Of a stretch of 64,000 bases of DNA, positions 10,379-20,837 are shown one piece after another. The notes below the pieces were generated by a model. The model worked only from the letters and a program-made list of their open reading frames with translations. It ran no database searches and was not told the origin of the DNA. A program made the position numbers and the translations under genes. Each line of letters begins with the position of its first letter. The first letter of the stretch is position 1. Source of the DNA: Apium graveolens (Eukaryota > Streptophyta > Magnoliopsida > Apiales > Apiaceae); contig NC_133648.1 of NCBI RefSeq assembly GCF_009905375.1, positions 29,874,438-29,938,437 of the forward strand. Direction: 5' to 3'.

Positions 10379-12682
10379 ATGTCTGACACAGAAACTCCAA
10401 CTAAGCCTACCAAAACTGAGGAATCATCAAAGATATCAACTCAGAGTCGATATGAGACTATCAGAGTTCCCATATTGAGACCATCTGAATATCCCATATG
10501 GAAGGTAAGGATGACCATGTTTCTGGAAGCAACAGATCCAGAATACCTTGATAGAATCAGGGAAGGGCCTCACAAACCTACCAAGCTCGCTGTTGTAGTT
10601 GCAGGTGAAGCAGCAATGACCGTACCAAAGGAAAAGACTGATTACACTGCTGAAGATATAGCATCTATTGCTAAGGATGCCAAGGTACGTCACTTATTGC
10701 ATAGTGCCATTGATAATGTAATGTCAAACAGGGTAATCAACTGCAAGACTGCTAAGGAGATATGGGATGCACTGGAGACAAGGTGTCAAGGAACTGAAAC
10801 AGTTAAGAAGAACAGGAAGACAATACTCACTCAAGAGTATGAACACTTTGACTCTAGGACTAATGAGTCATTGACTGATGTATATGATAGATTTGTCAAA
10901 CTCTTGAATGACTTGTCATTAGTAAATAAGGAGTATGATCTTGAAGATACAAACCTCAAATTCCTGTTAGCTCTTCCTGAATGTTGGGATTTGAAGGCAA
11001 CAACAATAAGAGACAACTACAATCTTGATGAAACAACTCTTGATGAAATCTATGGAATGCTCAAGACCCATGAACTTGAGATGGAACAAAGAAGCAAGAG
11101 AAAAGGAGGAAAGTCAAGGACAGTTGCTCTCAAGGTTGAAGAGGAATCCCCCAAACCACCTTCCTCAAAGAAAGATAAGGGTAAAGCTCTTATCATAAAA
11201 TCTGATACTGAGTCATCAAGTTCTGAGAGTGATGATGACTCAGATTCTGAAAGCTTGCCTGAAACTGATGCTGATGAGGAGATGTTGAAGCTGTGTGCTC
11301 TTATGGTGAAAGGAATCACAAAGATTGCATACAGGAAGTTCAGGAAGGGAAAGATGTTTTCCAGGAAAGGCATAAGTTCTGATAAGAAGAATTTCAGAAG
11401 ATCTGAAGGAAAAGGAGGAAAGTCCGACAGAGGAGATTACGCTAATGTTAAATGTTATAATTGTGGTGAGAAAGGCCACATATCTCCTGAGTGCAAGAAG
11501 ACCAAGAATGACAAAGGCAAAGCTCTTGTCACAAAGCAGAAAAGCTGGACAGACACCTCAGACTCTGAAAGTGAGGAGAACTATGCATTGATGGCAAATG
11601 CTGATAAATCAAGTTCTGAAAGCAGTTCTGAAGCTGCTGAAACAAAGGTACCTCAGACTACTTATGCTTTTCATACTGATGATATTGATGAGTTGAGAAG
11701 ATATCTTAAAACCATGTTTGTTAGTTATAGAGATCAAACTTTAACATGTGAAAGATTAACTTCTGAAAATCTTGCTTTTAAGAAAAGAAATGATTTCTTA
11801 GAAAAAGAGTTAGTCATGTTTCATCAAACTCAGCAGGATAGAGATAATGCTTTTTATATTAGGGATGAAGTGCTAAAAATGAATGAATCTCTAAAAACTG
11901 AGTTAGAAAAGGAGAGAGAGATTATCAGAACTTGGACTAACTCTGGCAAAACAACTCAAAATTTGCTAAGCAGTGGAAACTGGAAAGAGGGTTTAGGCTA
12001 TGGAGTAAATGAAAAAGGAACTGTAGAAATTAAGCCTGTTGATAAGCAAAAGCCGAAGTTAAAACCTGTTAAGTTTGTAACTGAAAAATCCGAAAATGAA
12101 AAATCAGAAGTTAAAAAGGAATTAGCTTCTGACAAACTAAAACAGGAAAAGACAGCTGAAGTTAACATAGGCTTAATGACGAAGAAGCAGCTTAAGCATA
12201 AGCTGAAAGATGTTAAGGATGCAAACAAGATAAAATCACCTAGGAAAAACAGGAATGGAAAGGAAGGTGTGAATAAAAGCAATAACTATAAATCTGTTCC
12301 TGATGCTCCTAGAAAAGCGTGTCATAACTGTGGAAGTTCTAACCATCTGGCTTCTTTTTGCAGGAAGAATAAGAATATTAACTCCTTATCTACAAAGTCA
12401 GGAGTTAAGAGTCAGTCTGTTAGATACAAACCACAAAATCCTTGTTTTCATTGTGGTAGTTTATGGCATTCCATTTATACTTGTAAGGAATATCATAGTT
12501 TGTACTATGATTATTATCAAATAAAACCTTCTTTAAAGAAAGTTTCTGTTGTTCCTCCTAGTATAAGGTCTGATAAGAAAACTGTTAACATAAAATCTGA
12601 TGTTAAATCCGCTGCAAATGTTAACAAACCTAAAAAGGCCAAAGGATCCAAGCAAGTCTGGGTCCTTAAAACTAATAATTAG
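10379..12682 (+). CDS. gag: E1b gag polyprotein
   Basis: The first ATG after the primer site opens a 767-codon frame starting MSDTETPTK. It should form the capsid and nucleocapsid. The N-terminal half is the Sirevirus-type copia gag domain (WKVRMTMFLEA, then KEIWDALE and GMLKTHELEME). Three CCHC knuckles follow: CYNCGEKGHISPEC at about residue 370, then CHNCGSSNHLASFC and CFHCGSLWHSIYTC near the C-terminus. A predicted coiled-coil stretch lies between the first and second knuckles. Acidic serine-rich patches are encoded by copies of the AAGTTCTGA word. The frame ends at TAG in a short intron-like block before pol and is fully intact. Confidence 0.95.
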   Translation: MSDTETPTKPTKTEESSKISTQSRYETIRVPILRPSEYPIWKVRMTMFLEATDPEYLDRIREGPHKPTKLAVVVAGEAAMTVPKEKTDYTAEDIASIAKDAKVRHLLHSAIDNVMSNRVINCKTAKEIWDALETRCQGTETVKKNRKTILTQEYEHFDSRTNESLTDVYDRFVKLLNDLSLVNKEYDLEDTNLKFLLALPECWDLKATTIRDNYNLDETTLDEIYGMLKTHELEMEQRSKRKGGKSRTVALKVEEESPKPPSSKKDKGKALIIKSDTESSSSESDDDSDSESLPETDADEEMLKLCALMVKGITKIAYRKFRKGKMFSRKGISSDKKNFRRSEGKGGKSDRGDYANVKCYNCGEKGHISPECKKTKNDKGKALVTKQKSWTDTSDSESEENYALMANADKSSSESSSEAAETKVPQTTYAFHTDDIDELRRYLKTMFVSYRDQTLTCERLTSENLAFKKRNDFLEKELVMFHQTQQDRDNAFYIRDEVLKMNESLKTELEKEREIIRTWTNSGKTTQNLLSSGNWKEGLGYGVNEKGTVEIKPVDKQKPKLKPVKFVTEKSENEKSEVKKELASDKLKQEKTAEVNIGLMTKKQLKHKLKDVKDANKIKSPRKNRNGKEGVNKSNNYKSVPDAPRKACHNCGSSNHLASFCRKNKNINSLSTKSGVKSQSVRYKPQNPCFHCGSLWHSIYTCKEYHSLYYDYYQIKPSLKKVSVVPPSIRSDKKTVNIKSDVKSAANVNKPKKAKGSKQVWVLKTNN

Positions 12683-12700
12683 TGGTCTTTTTGATTGCAG
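12662..12700 (+). other. E1b gag-pol junction, 39-nt intron-like block
   Basis: The block begins GTCC after a TGG codon of gag and ends TTGCAG before GGC of pol. It contains actaata (branch-point-like), the gag TAG stop and a second in-frame TGA. Removal would join gag W to pol G in frame. Equivalent blocks occur in E1 (20799-20837), E2 (46890-46926) and E3 (60675-60708). Confidence 0.5.
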
Positions 12701-15253
12701 GGCAACAGGAAAAATATTCTAGTTCTGGACAGTGGATGTTCAGGACATATGACTGGAAATAAGGCCCTGCTATCAGACTTTGTGGACAAAGCTGGCCCAA
12801 GTGTTTCTTATGGAGATGGCAACATTGGAAAAACCTTGGGATATGGCAATATCAATCTTGGGAATGTCATTATTAAAGATGTAGCTCTGGTCTCAGGACT
12901 TAAACACAACTTACTGAGTATAAGTCAAATCTGTGACAGAGGTTATCATGTTGATTTCTTTGCAGAACATTGTGAAATAGTTAGTAAATCTAAAGGAAAA
13001 ATTGTTCTGAAGGGATTCAGGCGTGGTAACATTTATGAAGCTAAGCTTTCAACAAGTTCTGATGGTTCTGCAATCTGTTTAGTGAGTAGAGCCTCAACTG
13101 AAGAAAGCTGGAATTGGCACAAGAAACTCTCTCATTTAAACTTCAACAAGATAAATGAACTGATCAAGAAAGATCTTGTGAGAGGACTGCCAAAATCAGT
13201 GTTTGTTCCTGATGGTCTTTGTGACTCATGTCAGAAGGCTAAACAAAGAAAATCTTCGTTCAAGAGCAAGACTGAATCATCAATTCTTGAGCCTTACTAT
13301 CTACTTCATGTTGATCTATTTGGTCCAGTGAATGTCATGTCTATTGCAAAGAAGAAATATGCGTTGGTCATAGTAGATGAGTTCACCAGATACACATGGG
13401 TGTATTACTTGCACACAAAAAGTGAAACTGCATCTATCCTGATTGATCATGTCAAACATCTGGATAAATTGATCAAAGATTCTGTGAAAATTTTGAGGAG
13501 TGATAATGGCACTGAATTCAAGAATTTGATAATGGAAGAGTTCTTCAAAAATCATGGAATAAAGCAGGAATTTTCTGCTCCTGGAACTCCACAGCAAAAT
13601 GGAGTTGTTGAAAGGAAGAATAGAACTCTAATTGAAGCTGCACGAACAATGCTTGAAGAAGCAAAGCTTCCAACCTATTTCTGGGCTGAAGCTGTGCAGA
13701 CTGCTTGTTTTACTCAAAATGCAACACTCATTAACAAGCATGGAAAAACACCATATGAGATGGTGAAGAACAAGAAGCCAAATCTCAAATACTTTCATGT
13801 ATTTGGATGTAAGTGTTTTGTTCTCAAGACTCATCCTGAACAGCTATCCAAGTTTGATCTAAAAGCTGATGAGGGAATCTTTGTAGGATATCCACTTTCT
13901 ACAAAAGCCTTCAGAGTCTATAATTTGAGAACAAAAGTGGTCATGGAATCTATCAATGTCTCTTTTGATGACAAGAAGATCACTGGACTTGAAGATTGCA
14001 TTGATCATAATAAGCTGAGATTTGAAAATGAAGATTCATATTCTGATACCTCAAGTCCTGACAGTCAAAGTCCTGATACTGTAAATTCTGATGGATTAAA
14101 CTCTGATGTTATTGAAACTGTGGTGACTACGTCAAAGGAAGATGCACCATTGCAGGGGGAGCATACTCAAGATTTTATCACATCTCAAGAAGCATCAGAA
14201 CATACATCTGGCTCGTCAAATTCTGATTCGTCAAGTTCTGATAAGCCAAGTACTGACAGTGCTGAAAATCTAAATACTGAAGGATCCAACTCAGAGAGCA
14301 TAGTTTCAGGGGGAGCATCAGAAAATGAAATCGAAGACAGCATGAATTATGGGGGAGCATCCAGTTCTAGAGAAAATCTTCCATCTGCAAGGAAGTGGAC
14401 AAAATCACATACACCTGATTTAATAATTGGAAATCCTGAGGCAGGTGTCAGAACTAGAACAGGTACTTCGAATGAATGTCTTTACAATTCTTTTCTCTCT
14501 CAGACTGAGCCAAAGAAAGTAGAAGAAGCTCTTCAAGATGCTGATTGGGTGCAAGCAATGCAGGAAGAGTTGAATGAATTTGAAAGAAACAAAGTCTGGA
14601 CCTTAGTGCCAAGACCCAAGAATAGATCGGTTGTTGGTACAAAGTGGGTATTCAGAAACAAAACTGACAGTGATGGCATAATTGTAAGGAACAAGGCAAG
14701 GCTGGTTGCAAAAGGATATTCTCAACAGGAGGGAATTGACTATGATGAAACATTTGCTCCAGTTGCTAGGTTAGAAGCCATAAGGATATTCATGGCTTAT
14801 GCTGCTCACAAAAAGTTTACTGTCTTTCAAATGGATGTGAAAAGTGCTTTTCTCAATGGAGAATTGGAAGAGGAAGTATATGTTGAACAACCTCCAGGCT
14901 TTGTAGATTCCAAACATCCAGATTATGTCTACAGGCTTGATAAAGCACTTTATGGACTTAAGCAAGCTCCTAGAGCATGGTATGAGACTTTAACTCAGTT
15001 TCTTCTGGAAAGTGGATTCAACAGAGGAACTATTGACAAAACATTGTTCTATCTCAACCATGGCAAGGACTTACTTTTGATCCAGATTTATGTTGATGAT
15101 ATCATTTTTGGGTCTCCAAATGACAAACTTTGCAAAAAGTTTGCCAATCTAATGCAGTCAAGATATCAGATGAGTATGATGGGAGAACTTAGTTATTTTC
15201 TGGGCCTTCAAGTCAAGCAGAGTGAAGAAGGAACTTTTATCTGGAATGGGTAG
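12695..15253 (+). CDS. pol: E1b pol, truncated in RT
   Basis: Protease motif [12 protein letters not shown] at the start; GAG-pre-integrase zinc-binding region ([10 protein letters not shown], then CDSCQKAKQ); integrase core with [19 protein letters not shown] and [12 protein letters not shown]; a long acidic linker; then RT with [13 protein letters not shown] and the catalytic [10 protein letters not shown]. The frame runs out at 15253, shortly after YFLGLQVKQ, because of the deletion, so the RT tail and all of RNase H are absent. It cannot complete its own reverse transcription without help. There is no natural ATG near the start, so it must be made through the gag-pol junction. No internal stop is present up to the deletion. 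Confidence 0.93.
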   Translation: MQGNRKNILVLDSGCSGHMTGNKALLSDFVDKAGPSVSYGDGNIGKTLGYGNINLGNVIIKDVALVSGLKHNLLSISQICDRGYHVDFFAEHCEIVSKSKGKIVLKGFRRGNIYEAKLSTSSDGSAICLVSRASTEESWNWHKKLSHLNFNKINELIKKDLVRGLPKSVFVPDGLCDSCQKAKQRKSSFKSKTESSILEPYYLLHVDLFGPVNVMSIAKKKYALVIVDEFTRYTWVYYLHTKSETASILIDHVKHLDKLIKDSVKILRSDNGTEFKNLIMEEFFKNHGIKQEFSAPGTPQQNGVVERKNRTLIEAARTMLEEAKLPTYFWAEAVQTACFTQNATLINKHGKTPYEMVKNKKPNLKYFHVFGCKCFVLKTHPEQLSKFDLKADEGIFVGYPLSTKAFRVYNLRTKVVMESINVSFDDKKITGLEDCIDHNKLRFENEDSYSDTSSPDSQSPDTVNSDGLNSDVIETVVTTSKEDAPLQGEHTQDFITSQEASEHTSGSSNSDSSSSDKPSTDSAENLNTEGSNSESIVSGGASENEIEDSMNYGGASSSRENLPSARKWTKSHTPDLIIGNPEAGVRTRTGTSNECLYNSFLSQTEPKKVEEALQDADWVQAMQEELNEFERNKVWTLVPRPKNRSVVGTKWVFRNKTDSDGIIVRNKARLVAKGYSQQEGIDYDETFAPVARLEAIRIFMAYAAHKKFTVFQMDVKSAFLNGELEEEVYVEQPPGFVDSKHPDYVYRLDKALYGLKQAPRAWYETLTQFLLESGFNRGTIDKTLFYLNHGKDLLLIQIYVDDIIFGSPNDKLCKKFANLMQSRYQMSMMGELSYFLGLQVKQSEEGTFIWNG
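14155..14359 (+). other. Three internal polypurine-like tracts in E1b pol
   Basis: GGGGGAGCA occurs at 14155-14163, 14309-14317 and 14351-14359, in the linker between integrase and RT. The genuine 3' polypurine tract of this element ends GGGGGAGAT. The three copies are conserved in E1 (19125-19133, 19168-19176, 19336-19344, reversed). Confidence 0.55.
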
Positions 15254-16601
15254 TGGTCATAGTCAAGGTAGAAGATTTACATCAAGACAAGCTAGTCACA
15301 GAACAAGTTCTGATACTGGGAAAAGAATAAGTTCTGCTGCTGGTAAAAGGATAAGTTCTGATGAACTTCTAGATCTTGATGAGGAAATGTCAAGACAGTT
15401 ATTTCTTCAAGAAAATCCAGGGATGGACTTGGAAAGTTTAAAGGAAGAAGAAGCCAGACTTAAATCAGAGAAAGTCACATCTAAATCTGAAACTTCTGGT
15501 AAAAAGTTACTTCCAAAACCTAAAGGCATTGTGATCAAAGAGAGGATACATACTGAAGAAACTTTGGCTAGATCACAACCACAGATAGATCCAAGATCCA
15601 AGGGTAAAGAAAAGGTTGGTGAACCTATCAAGCCTTATGTACCTCCTGAGGAAGAAGAAATTACTGATGGAAAACATAATCTTGCTCTGACTTCAAGAAA
15701 AATTCTTAAAACAACCTCTGACATGGCTCAAGTTGTTCAGAGTCAAGAAATTGTAAGTTCTGATATTCAGAAGAAGCAAGTAACCTCTGACAGTGCTCAA
15801 GTTAACTTGATATCAGAAGATAAATCTAAAACACTCCTACCAGGATTCACTAAAGCAAAACAGACTCAATCTTTGAAGACTACTTTAAGTGGTTTTGAAG
15901 CAAGAGTAGTTACTGGAAAGGAAGCTAGAGATAAAACTGGATTGGGAAGTGCTGATGAAAGAAGAGTACACAACACTACTGATGATCCAACTTCCTTGAG
16001 TGAACCAGGTATTGGAGCAACTCCTGAGAGATTGAATCAACTAGAATCTGTACAGATGGTTTACCATACCTACTTGAAAGAATACATCATGTTGTATTTC
16101 ATGACAGATGGTAGGGTTTATCATATAAGACAAAATGCCATTCCATTGAAGTATTTTGAAGAATTGGAACATGTATTATTCTTACTTCAAGTGGATGACA
16201 GAATAACAGAGACTGCTGCAAACTACTTAAAGGAACAGATTCAGAGACAGAAAAGACTTTATTCTGTTAAGTCTGACAGCAGATATGTTCCAAAGTACAG
16301 AAATCACAATGGTGATATTGTTGATATGAAGCCTAATACTGCACAGATCAGAACATATCTTGGTATTAAGGGGCTTAAATTCAATCTAGAGTCTAACAAA
16401 GCTTATGTCATAAGACTAGATCGGGAGTTGAGAAAAGCAAAGATTAATGATCTCAGAGCTGCAATATTTCAAACTGGTGAAGATACTGCAGAGCTTAAAG
16501 ATGTCAAACGGAGAATGATTGATGAACTCAGATATGCTGAGAAATGTTTGTTGAAGAATTATCTCAGAACAACTTCTGACATCAGAGAGATCGGAAAATG
16601 A
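15246..16601 (+). CDS. E1b ORF3, C-terminal part only
   Basis: The frame from the ATG at 15246 encodes about 451 residues matching the C-terminal third of E1 ORF3 closely (shared [17 protein letters not shown] and [14 protein letters not shown]). It overlaps the end of truncated pol in another frame, as a result of the deletion join. The N-terminal RKEWS domain and the low-complexity middle are gone. It is open to its normal end. Whether it is expressed is unknown. Confidence 0.8.
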   Translation: MGSGHSQGRRFTSRQASHRTSSDTGKRISSAAGKRISSDELLDLDEEMSRQLFLQENPGMDLESLKEEEARLKSEKVTSKSETSGKKLLPKPKGIVIKERIHTEETLARSQPQIDPRSKGKEKVGEPIKPYVPPEEEEITDGKHNLALTSRKILKTTSDMAQVVQSQEIVSSDIQKKQVTSDSAQVNLISEDKSKTLLPGFTKAKQTQSLKTTLSGFEARVVTGKEARDKTGLGSADERRVHNTTDDPTSLSEPGIGATPERLNQLESVQMVYHTYLKEYIMLYFMTDGRVYHIRQNAIPLKYFEELEHVLFLLQVDDRITETAANYLKEQIQRQKRLYSVKSDSRYVPKYRNHNGDIVDMKPNTAQIRTYLGIKGLKFNLESNKAYVIRLDRELRKAKINDLRAAIFQTGEDTAELKDVKRRMIDELRYAEKCLLKNYLRTTSDIREIGK

Positions 16602-16798
16602 TGAAGCCAAGTCGAAGATCTACAACTGCTTAAATTCTGATATTTATACAGGTTGAAGTTGTTATCAGAAGTTGAATTGGTAAAAACTTTAAGGACTGTA
16701 AGTTGTAGTTATCTTGTCTATTTCTCATGCATTTGTACTTAATATTTTTGACATCATCAAATATCTGTTAAACTTGTATATTTTGTTAATTTACAAGT
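16602..16798 (+). other. E1b 3' noncoding region
   Basis: About 200 bp between the ORF3 stop and the polypurine tract. It is equivalent to 3348-3536 in E1 and contains no coding signal. Confidence 0.7.
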
Positions 16799-16808
16799 TG
16801 GGGGAGAT
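16799..16808 (+). other. E1b polypurine tract
   Basis: TGGGGGAGAT immediately before the 3' LTR, in the standard position for plus-strand priming. Confidence 0.85.
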
Positions 16809-17429
16809 TGTTAGATATATTTGATAATGTCATGGCTAATATGTTTTATGTTTAGATTTCAGATCTTATTTGAACAGAACAAATCAGTACTTAACTGATC
16901 AGTACTTATACTGGAAGTCAGAACTTAAGGTACTGGAAGTCAGAACTTAAGGGATATCAGTACTTATGTTATCAGGAGATAGATATCAGAACTTAAGTGC
17001 TGAAGGACGATCAGATAAGGACAGTAGCTGATTAAAGTTAAGAAGATCAAGATAAACATAAGAAGAGATATGCATGAAGAAGGAATTCCGTGAAGAATGG
17101 AATACTTGGAATAGAAGATATCTGATTGATATATTTTAGGAAGCAGAATTATATTCCATATCAATTAGCGAATATCTTGTAACTGTGTAGTATATAAACA
17201 CAGAAATAGAGTTTACACTAGAAGTGTTATCATTATCGAGAATATTATTTAATATAACTCTAGCAGCTCTCGTGATATTTTGTTCATCACTGAGAGATAA
17301 CAGTTCCAGATTGTAACAGAGTTTATTGTTTAAATAAAGTTTGTTTTCTGTTACATAAGTTCTTGAAGTTTGATTTGATTGTAATAAACACTGTATTCAC
17401 CCCCTCTACAGTGAAAGTGTGACCTAACA
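16809..17429 (+). repeat. E1b 3' LTR
   Basis: 621 bp, apparently identical to 9703-10323, including the TATA box (17191-17198) and all TCAGWACTT half-sites. It is followed by agaac, the target duplication. Confidence 0.95.
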
Positions 17430-17438
17430 AGAACAAAA

Positions 17439-20400
17439 CTAAGCAGATTTAGAAAAAGAACCTAAAACCATTCCAAGTTTATTTACCAATCTTGTAAAAG
17501 TAGTTTCACACAGTGGTTTTGTGAAGATATCTGCTAGTTGTTGATCTGTTGGAACAAAGTGCAATTCCACTGTACCTTCATCCACATGTTCCCTTATGAA
17601 GTGGTACCTGATGCTGATGTGCTTTGTCATTGAGTGTTGAACTGGATTACCTGTCATAGCAATAACACTTTGATTATCACAGTAAATAGGGATTTTGAAA
17701 TATGATAACCCATAATCCAGTAACTGATTCTTCATCCAAAGAATCTGTGCACAACAGCTTCCTGCAGCAATGTACTCTGCTTCTGCAGTTGATGTGGAAA
17801 TTGACTTTTGTTTCTTGCTAAACCAAGAAACCAATCTGCCTCCAAGAAATTGGCAGCTTCCACTTGTGCTTTTCCTGTCAATTTTGCAACCTGCAAAATC
17901 TGCATCTGAGTAACCTATTAGTTTAAAATATGATTCTCTGGGATACCACAATCCCAGATCAGCTGTTCCTTTAAGATACTTGAATATTCTTTTCACAGCT
18001 GTTAAGTGAGGTTCTCTTGGATCTGCTTGAAATCTTGCACAAAGACAGGTAGCATACATGATATCAGGTCTACTAGCAGTTAGATAGAGTAGAGAGCCAA
18101 TTATACCTCTGTAATCAGTAATATCTACTGATTTACTAGTATCCTTGTCCAGTTTTGTTGCAGTGGCCATGGGAGTGGATGCACTTGAACGATCTTGCAT
18201 TCCAAATTTCTTCAGCAAGTTTCTGGTGTACTTAGTTTGACAAATAAAAGTGCCTTCTTCATTCTGCTTGACTTGAAGTCCCAGAAAATAGCTAAGTTCC
18301 CCCATCATACTCATCTGATACCTTGACTGCATCAGTTTGGCAAACTTCTTGCAAAGTCTGTCATTTGTAGAACCAAAGATGATATCATCAACATAAATCT
18401 GGACCAGAAGTAAGTCCTTTCCATGGTTGAGGTAGAACAGTGTTTTGTCTATAGTTCCTCTGTTAAATCCACTTTCCAGAAGAAACTAAGCTAAAGTCTC
18501 ATACCATGCTCTTGGAGCTTGCTTAAGTCCATAAAGTGCTTTATCAAGCCTGTAGACATAATCTGGATATTTGGAATCTACAAAGCCTGGAGGTTGTTCA
18601 ACATATACTTCTTCCTCCAATTATCCATTGAGAAAAGCACTTTTTACATCCATTTAAAAGACAGTAAACTTTTTGTGAGCAGCATAAGCCAAAAATATCC
18701 TTATGGCTTCCAATCTAGCAACTGGTGCAAATGTTTCATCATAATCAATTCCCTCCTGTTGAGAGTATCCTTTTGCAACCAGCCTTGCTTTATTCCTTGT
18801 AATTATGCCATCACTATCAGTTTTGTTTCTGAATACCTATTTTGTACCAACAACAGATCTGTTCTTTGGTCTTGGTACTAGGGTCCAGACTTTATTTCTT
18901 TCAAATTCATTTAACTCTTCCTGCATTGCTTGCACCCAATCAGCATCTTGAAGAGCTTCTTCCACTTTCTTTGGCTCACTCTGAGAAAGAAAAGAATTGT
19001 AAAGACATTCATTTGAAGTACCTGTTCTAATTCTGACACCTGCATCAGGATTTCTAATTATCAAATCAGGTGTATGTGATTTAGTCCACTTCCTTGCAGA
19101 TGGAAGGTTTTCTCCAGAACTGGATGCTCCCCCATGATCCATGCTGTCTTCATTAACATTTTCTGATGCTCCCCCTGAAACTATGCTCTCTGAGTTGGAT
19201 TCTTCAGAATTTAGATTTTCAGAACTATCAGAACTTGGCTTATCAGAACTTGACGAATCAGAACTTGATGAATCAGAACTTGAAGAGCCAGATGTATGTT
19301 CTGATGCTTCTTGAGATGTGGTAAGATCTTGAGTATGCTCCCCCTGCATAGGTGCATCTTCCTTTGGCGTAGTCACCACAGTTTCAATAACATCAGAGTT
19401 TAATCCATCAGAGTTTGCAGTATCAGAACTTAGATTGTCAGGATTATCAGTATCAGAATTTAAGTCTTCATTTTCAAATCTCAGCTGATCATGATCAATA
19501 AAATCTTCAAGTCCACTAATCTTCTTGTCATCAAAAGAGACATTGATAGATTCCATGACCACTCTTGTTCTCAAGTTATAGACTCTAAAGGCTTTTGTGG
19601 AAAGTGGATATCCAACAAAGATTCCTTCATCATCTTTTAGATCAAATTTGGATAGCTGTTCAGGATGAGTCTTAAGAACAAAATACTTGCATCCAAATAC
19701 ATGAAAATACTTCAGATTTGGCTTCTTTTTCTTCACCATCTCATATGGAGTCTTTCCTTGCTTGTTGATAAGTGTTGCATTCTGAGTAAAACAAGCAGTC
19801 TGCACAGCTTCAGCCCAGAAATAGGTTGGGAACTTTGCTTCATCAAGCATTGTACGTGCAGCTTCAATGAGAGTTCTATTCTTCCTTTCAACAACTCCAT
19901 TTTGCTGTGGAGTTCCAGGAGCAGAAAATTCCTGCTTGATTCCATGGTTTTTGCAGAACTCTTCCATTATCAAATTCTTGAACTCAGTACCATTATCACT
20001 CCTTATTATCTTTACTGAGTCTTTGACCAATTTATCCAGTTTCCTGACATGATCAATCAAGATAGATGCAGTTTCACTTTTTGTGTGCAAGAAATACACC
20101 CATGTGTATCTGGTGAACTCATCCACTATGACCAAAGCATATTTCTTCTTTGCAATAGACATGACATTTACTGGGCCAAATAGATCAACATGTAGTAGGT
20201 GATAAGGCTCAAGAATTGATGATTCAGTCTTGCTCTTGAATGAGGATTTTCTTTGTTTAGCCTTCTGACAAGAATCACAAAGGCCATCAGGAGCAAATAC
20301 TGACTTTGGCAGTCCTCTCACAAGATCTTTCTTGACTAGTTCATTTATATTGTTGAAATTTAAATGAGAGAGTTTCTTATGCCAATTCCAGCTTTCTTTA

Positions 20401-20804
20401 ATTGATGCTCTACTCATCAGATAGATTGCAAAATTATCAATACTTGTTGAAAGCTTAGCTTCATAAATGTTACCACGCCTATATCCTTTCAGAACAACTT
20501 TGCCTGTAGATTTACTTACAACTTCACAGTGTTCTTCAAAGAAATCAACATGATAACCTCTGTCACAAATTTGACTTATACTCAACAGATTGTGTTTAAG
20601 TCCTGATACCAGAGCTACTTCTTTAATGATGACATTCCCAATATTGATATTGCCATATCCCAATGTTTTTCCAATGTTGCCATCTCTATAAGAAACACTT
20701 GAGCCAGCTTTCTCCACAAAGTCTGATAGCAGGGCTTTATTTCCAGTCATATGTCCTAAACATCCACTGTCCAGAACTAGGATGTTTTTCCTGTTGCCTT
20801 GCAA
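17439..20804 (-). pseudogene. pol: E1 pol with four nonsense codons
   Basis: One continuous reading frame of about 1122 codons covers protease (VLDSGCLGHMTG, where E1b has GCSGHMTG), integrase ([31 protein letters not shown]), RT ([10 protein letters not shown]) and RNase H ([28 protein letters not shown]). It is broken by TAG 18837-18839, TAA 18654-18656, TAA 18621-18623 and TAG 18486-18488. Comparison with E1b shows three of these are C-to-T or G-to-A changes (W to TAG, Q to TAA, Q to TAG). No frameshift is seen. The RNase H end is complete and shows what E1b has lost. Confidence 0.93.
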
Positions 20805-20837
20805 TCATAAAGACCACTAATGATTAATTTTAAGGAC
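20799..20837 (-). other. E1 gag-pol junction, 39-nt intron-like block
   Basis: The same structure as in E1b, but the acceptor reads TTGCAA instead of TTGCAG, a G-to-A change. Both in-frame stops (TAG, TGA) are kept. Confidence 0.5.

Larger units (their letters stand above)
9703..17429 (+). mobile_element. E1b: internally deleted Sirevirus of the E1 family, very recent insertion
   Basis: Bounded by the duplication agaac (9698-9702 and 17430-17434). Both LTRs are 621 bp (9703-10323 and 16809-17429) and I found no difference between them. The primer site, gag, protease, integrase, most of RT and the polypurine tract are present. Compared with E1, about 5.6 kb is missing: the end of RT, RNase H, the spacer and the first two thirds of ORF3. 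The join is at 15240-15243 with a shared tctg. It sits in the opposite orientation inside a relative of the same family. Confidence 0.95.

Noticed and set aside
15222..15245. ORF3 start upstream of the ATG in E1b
   Set aside because: These bases derive from pol and are in another frame; the first ATG is at 15246.
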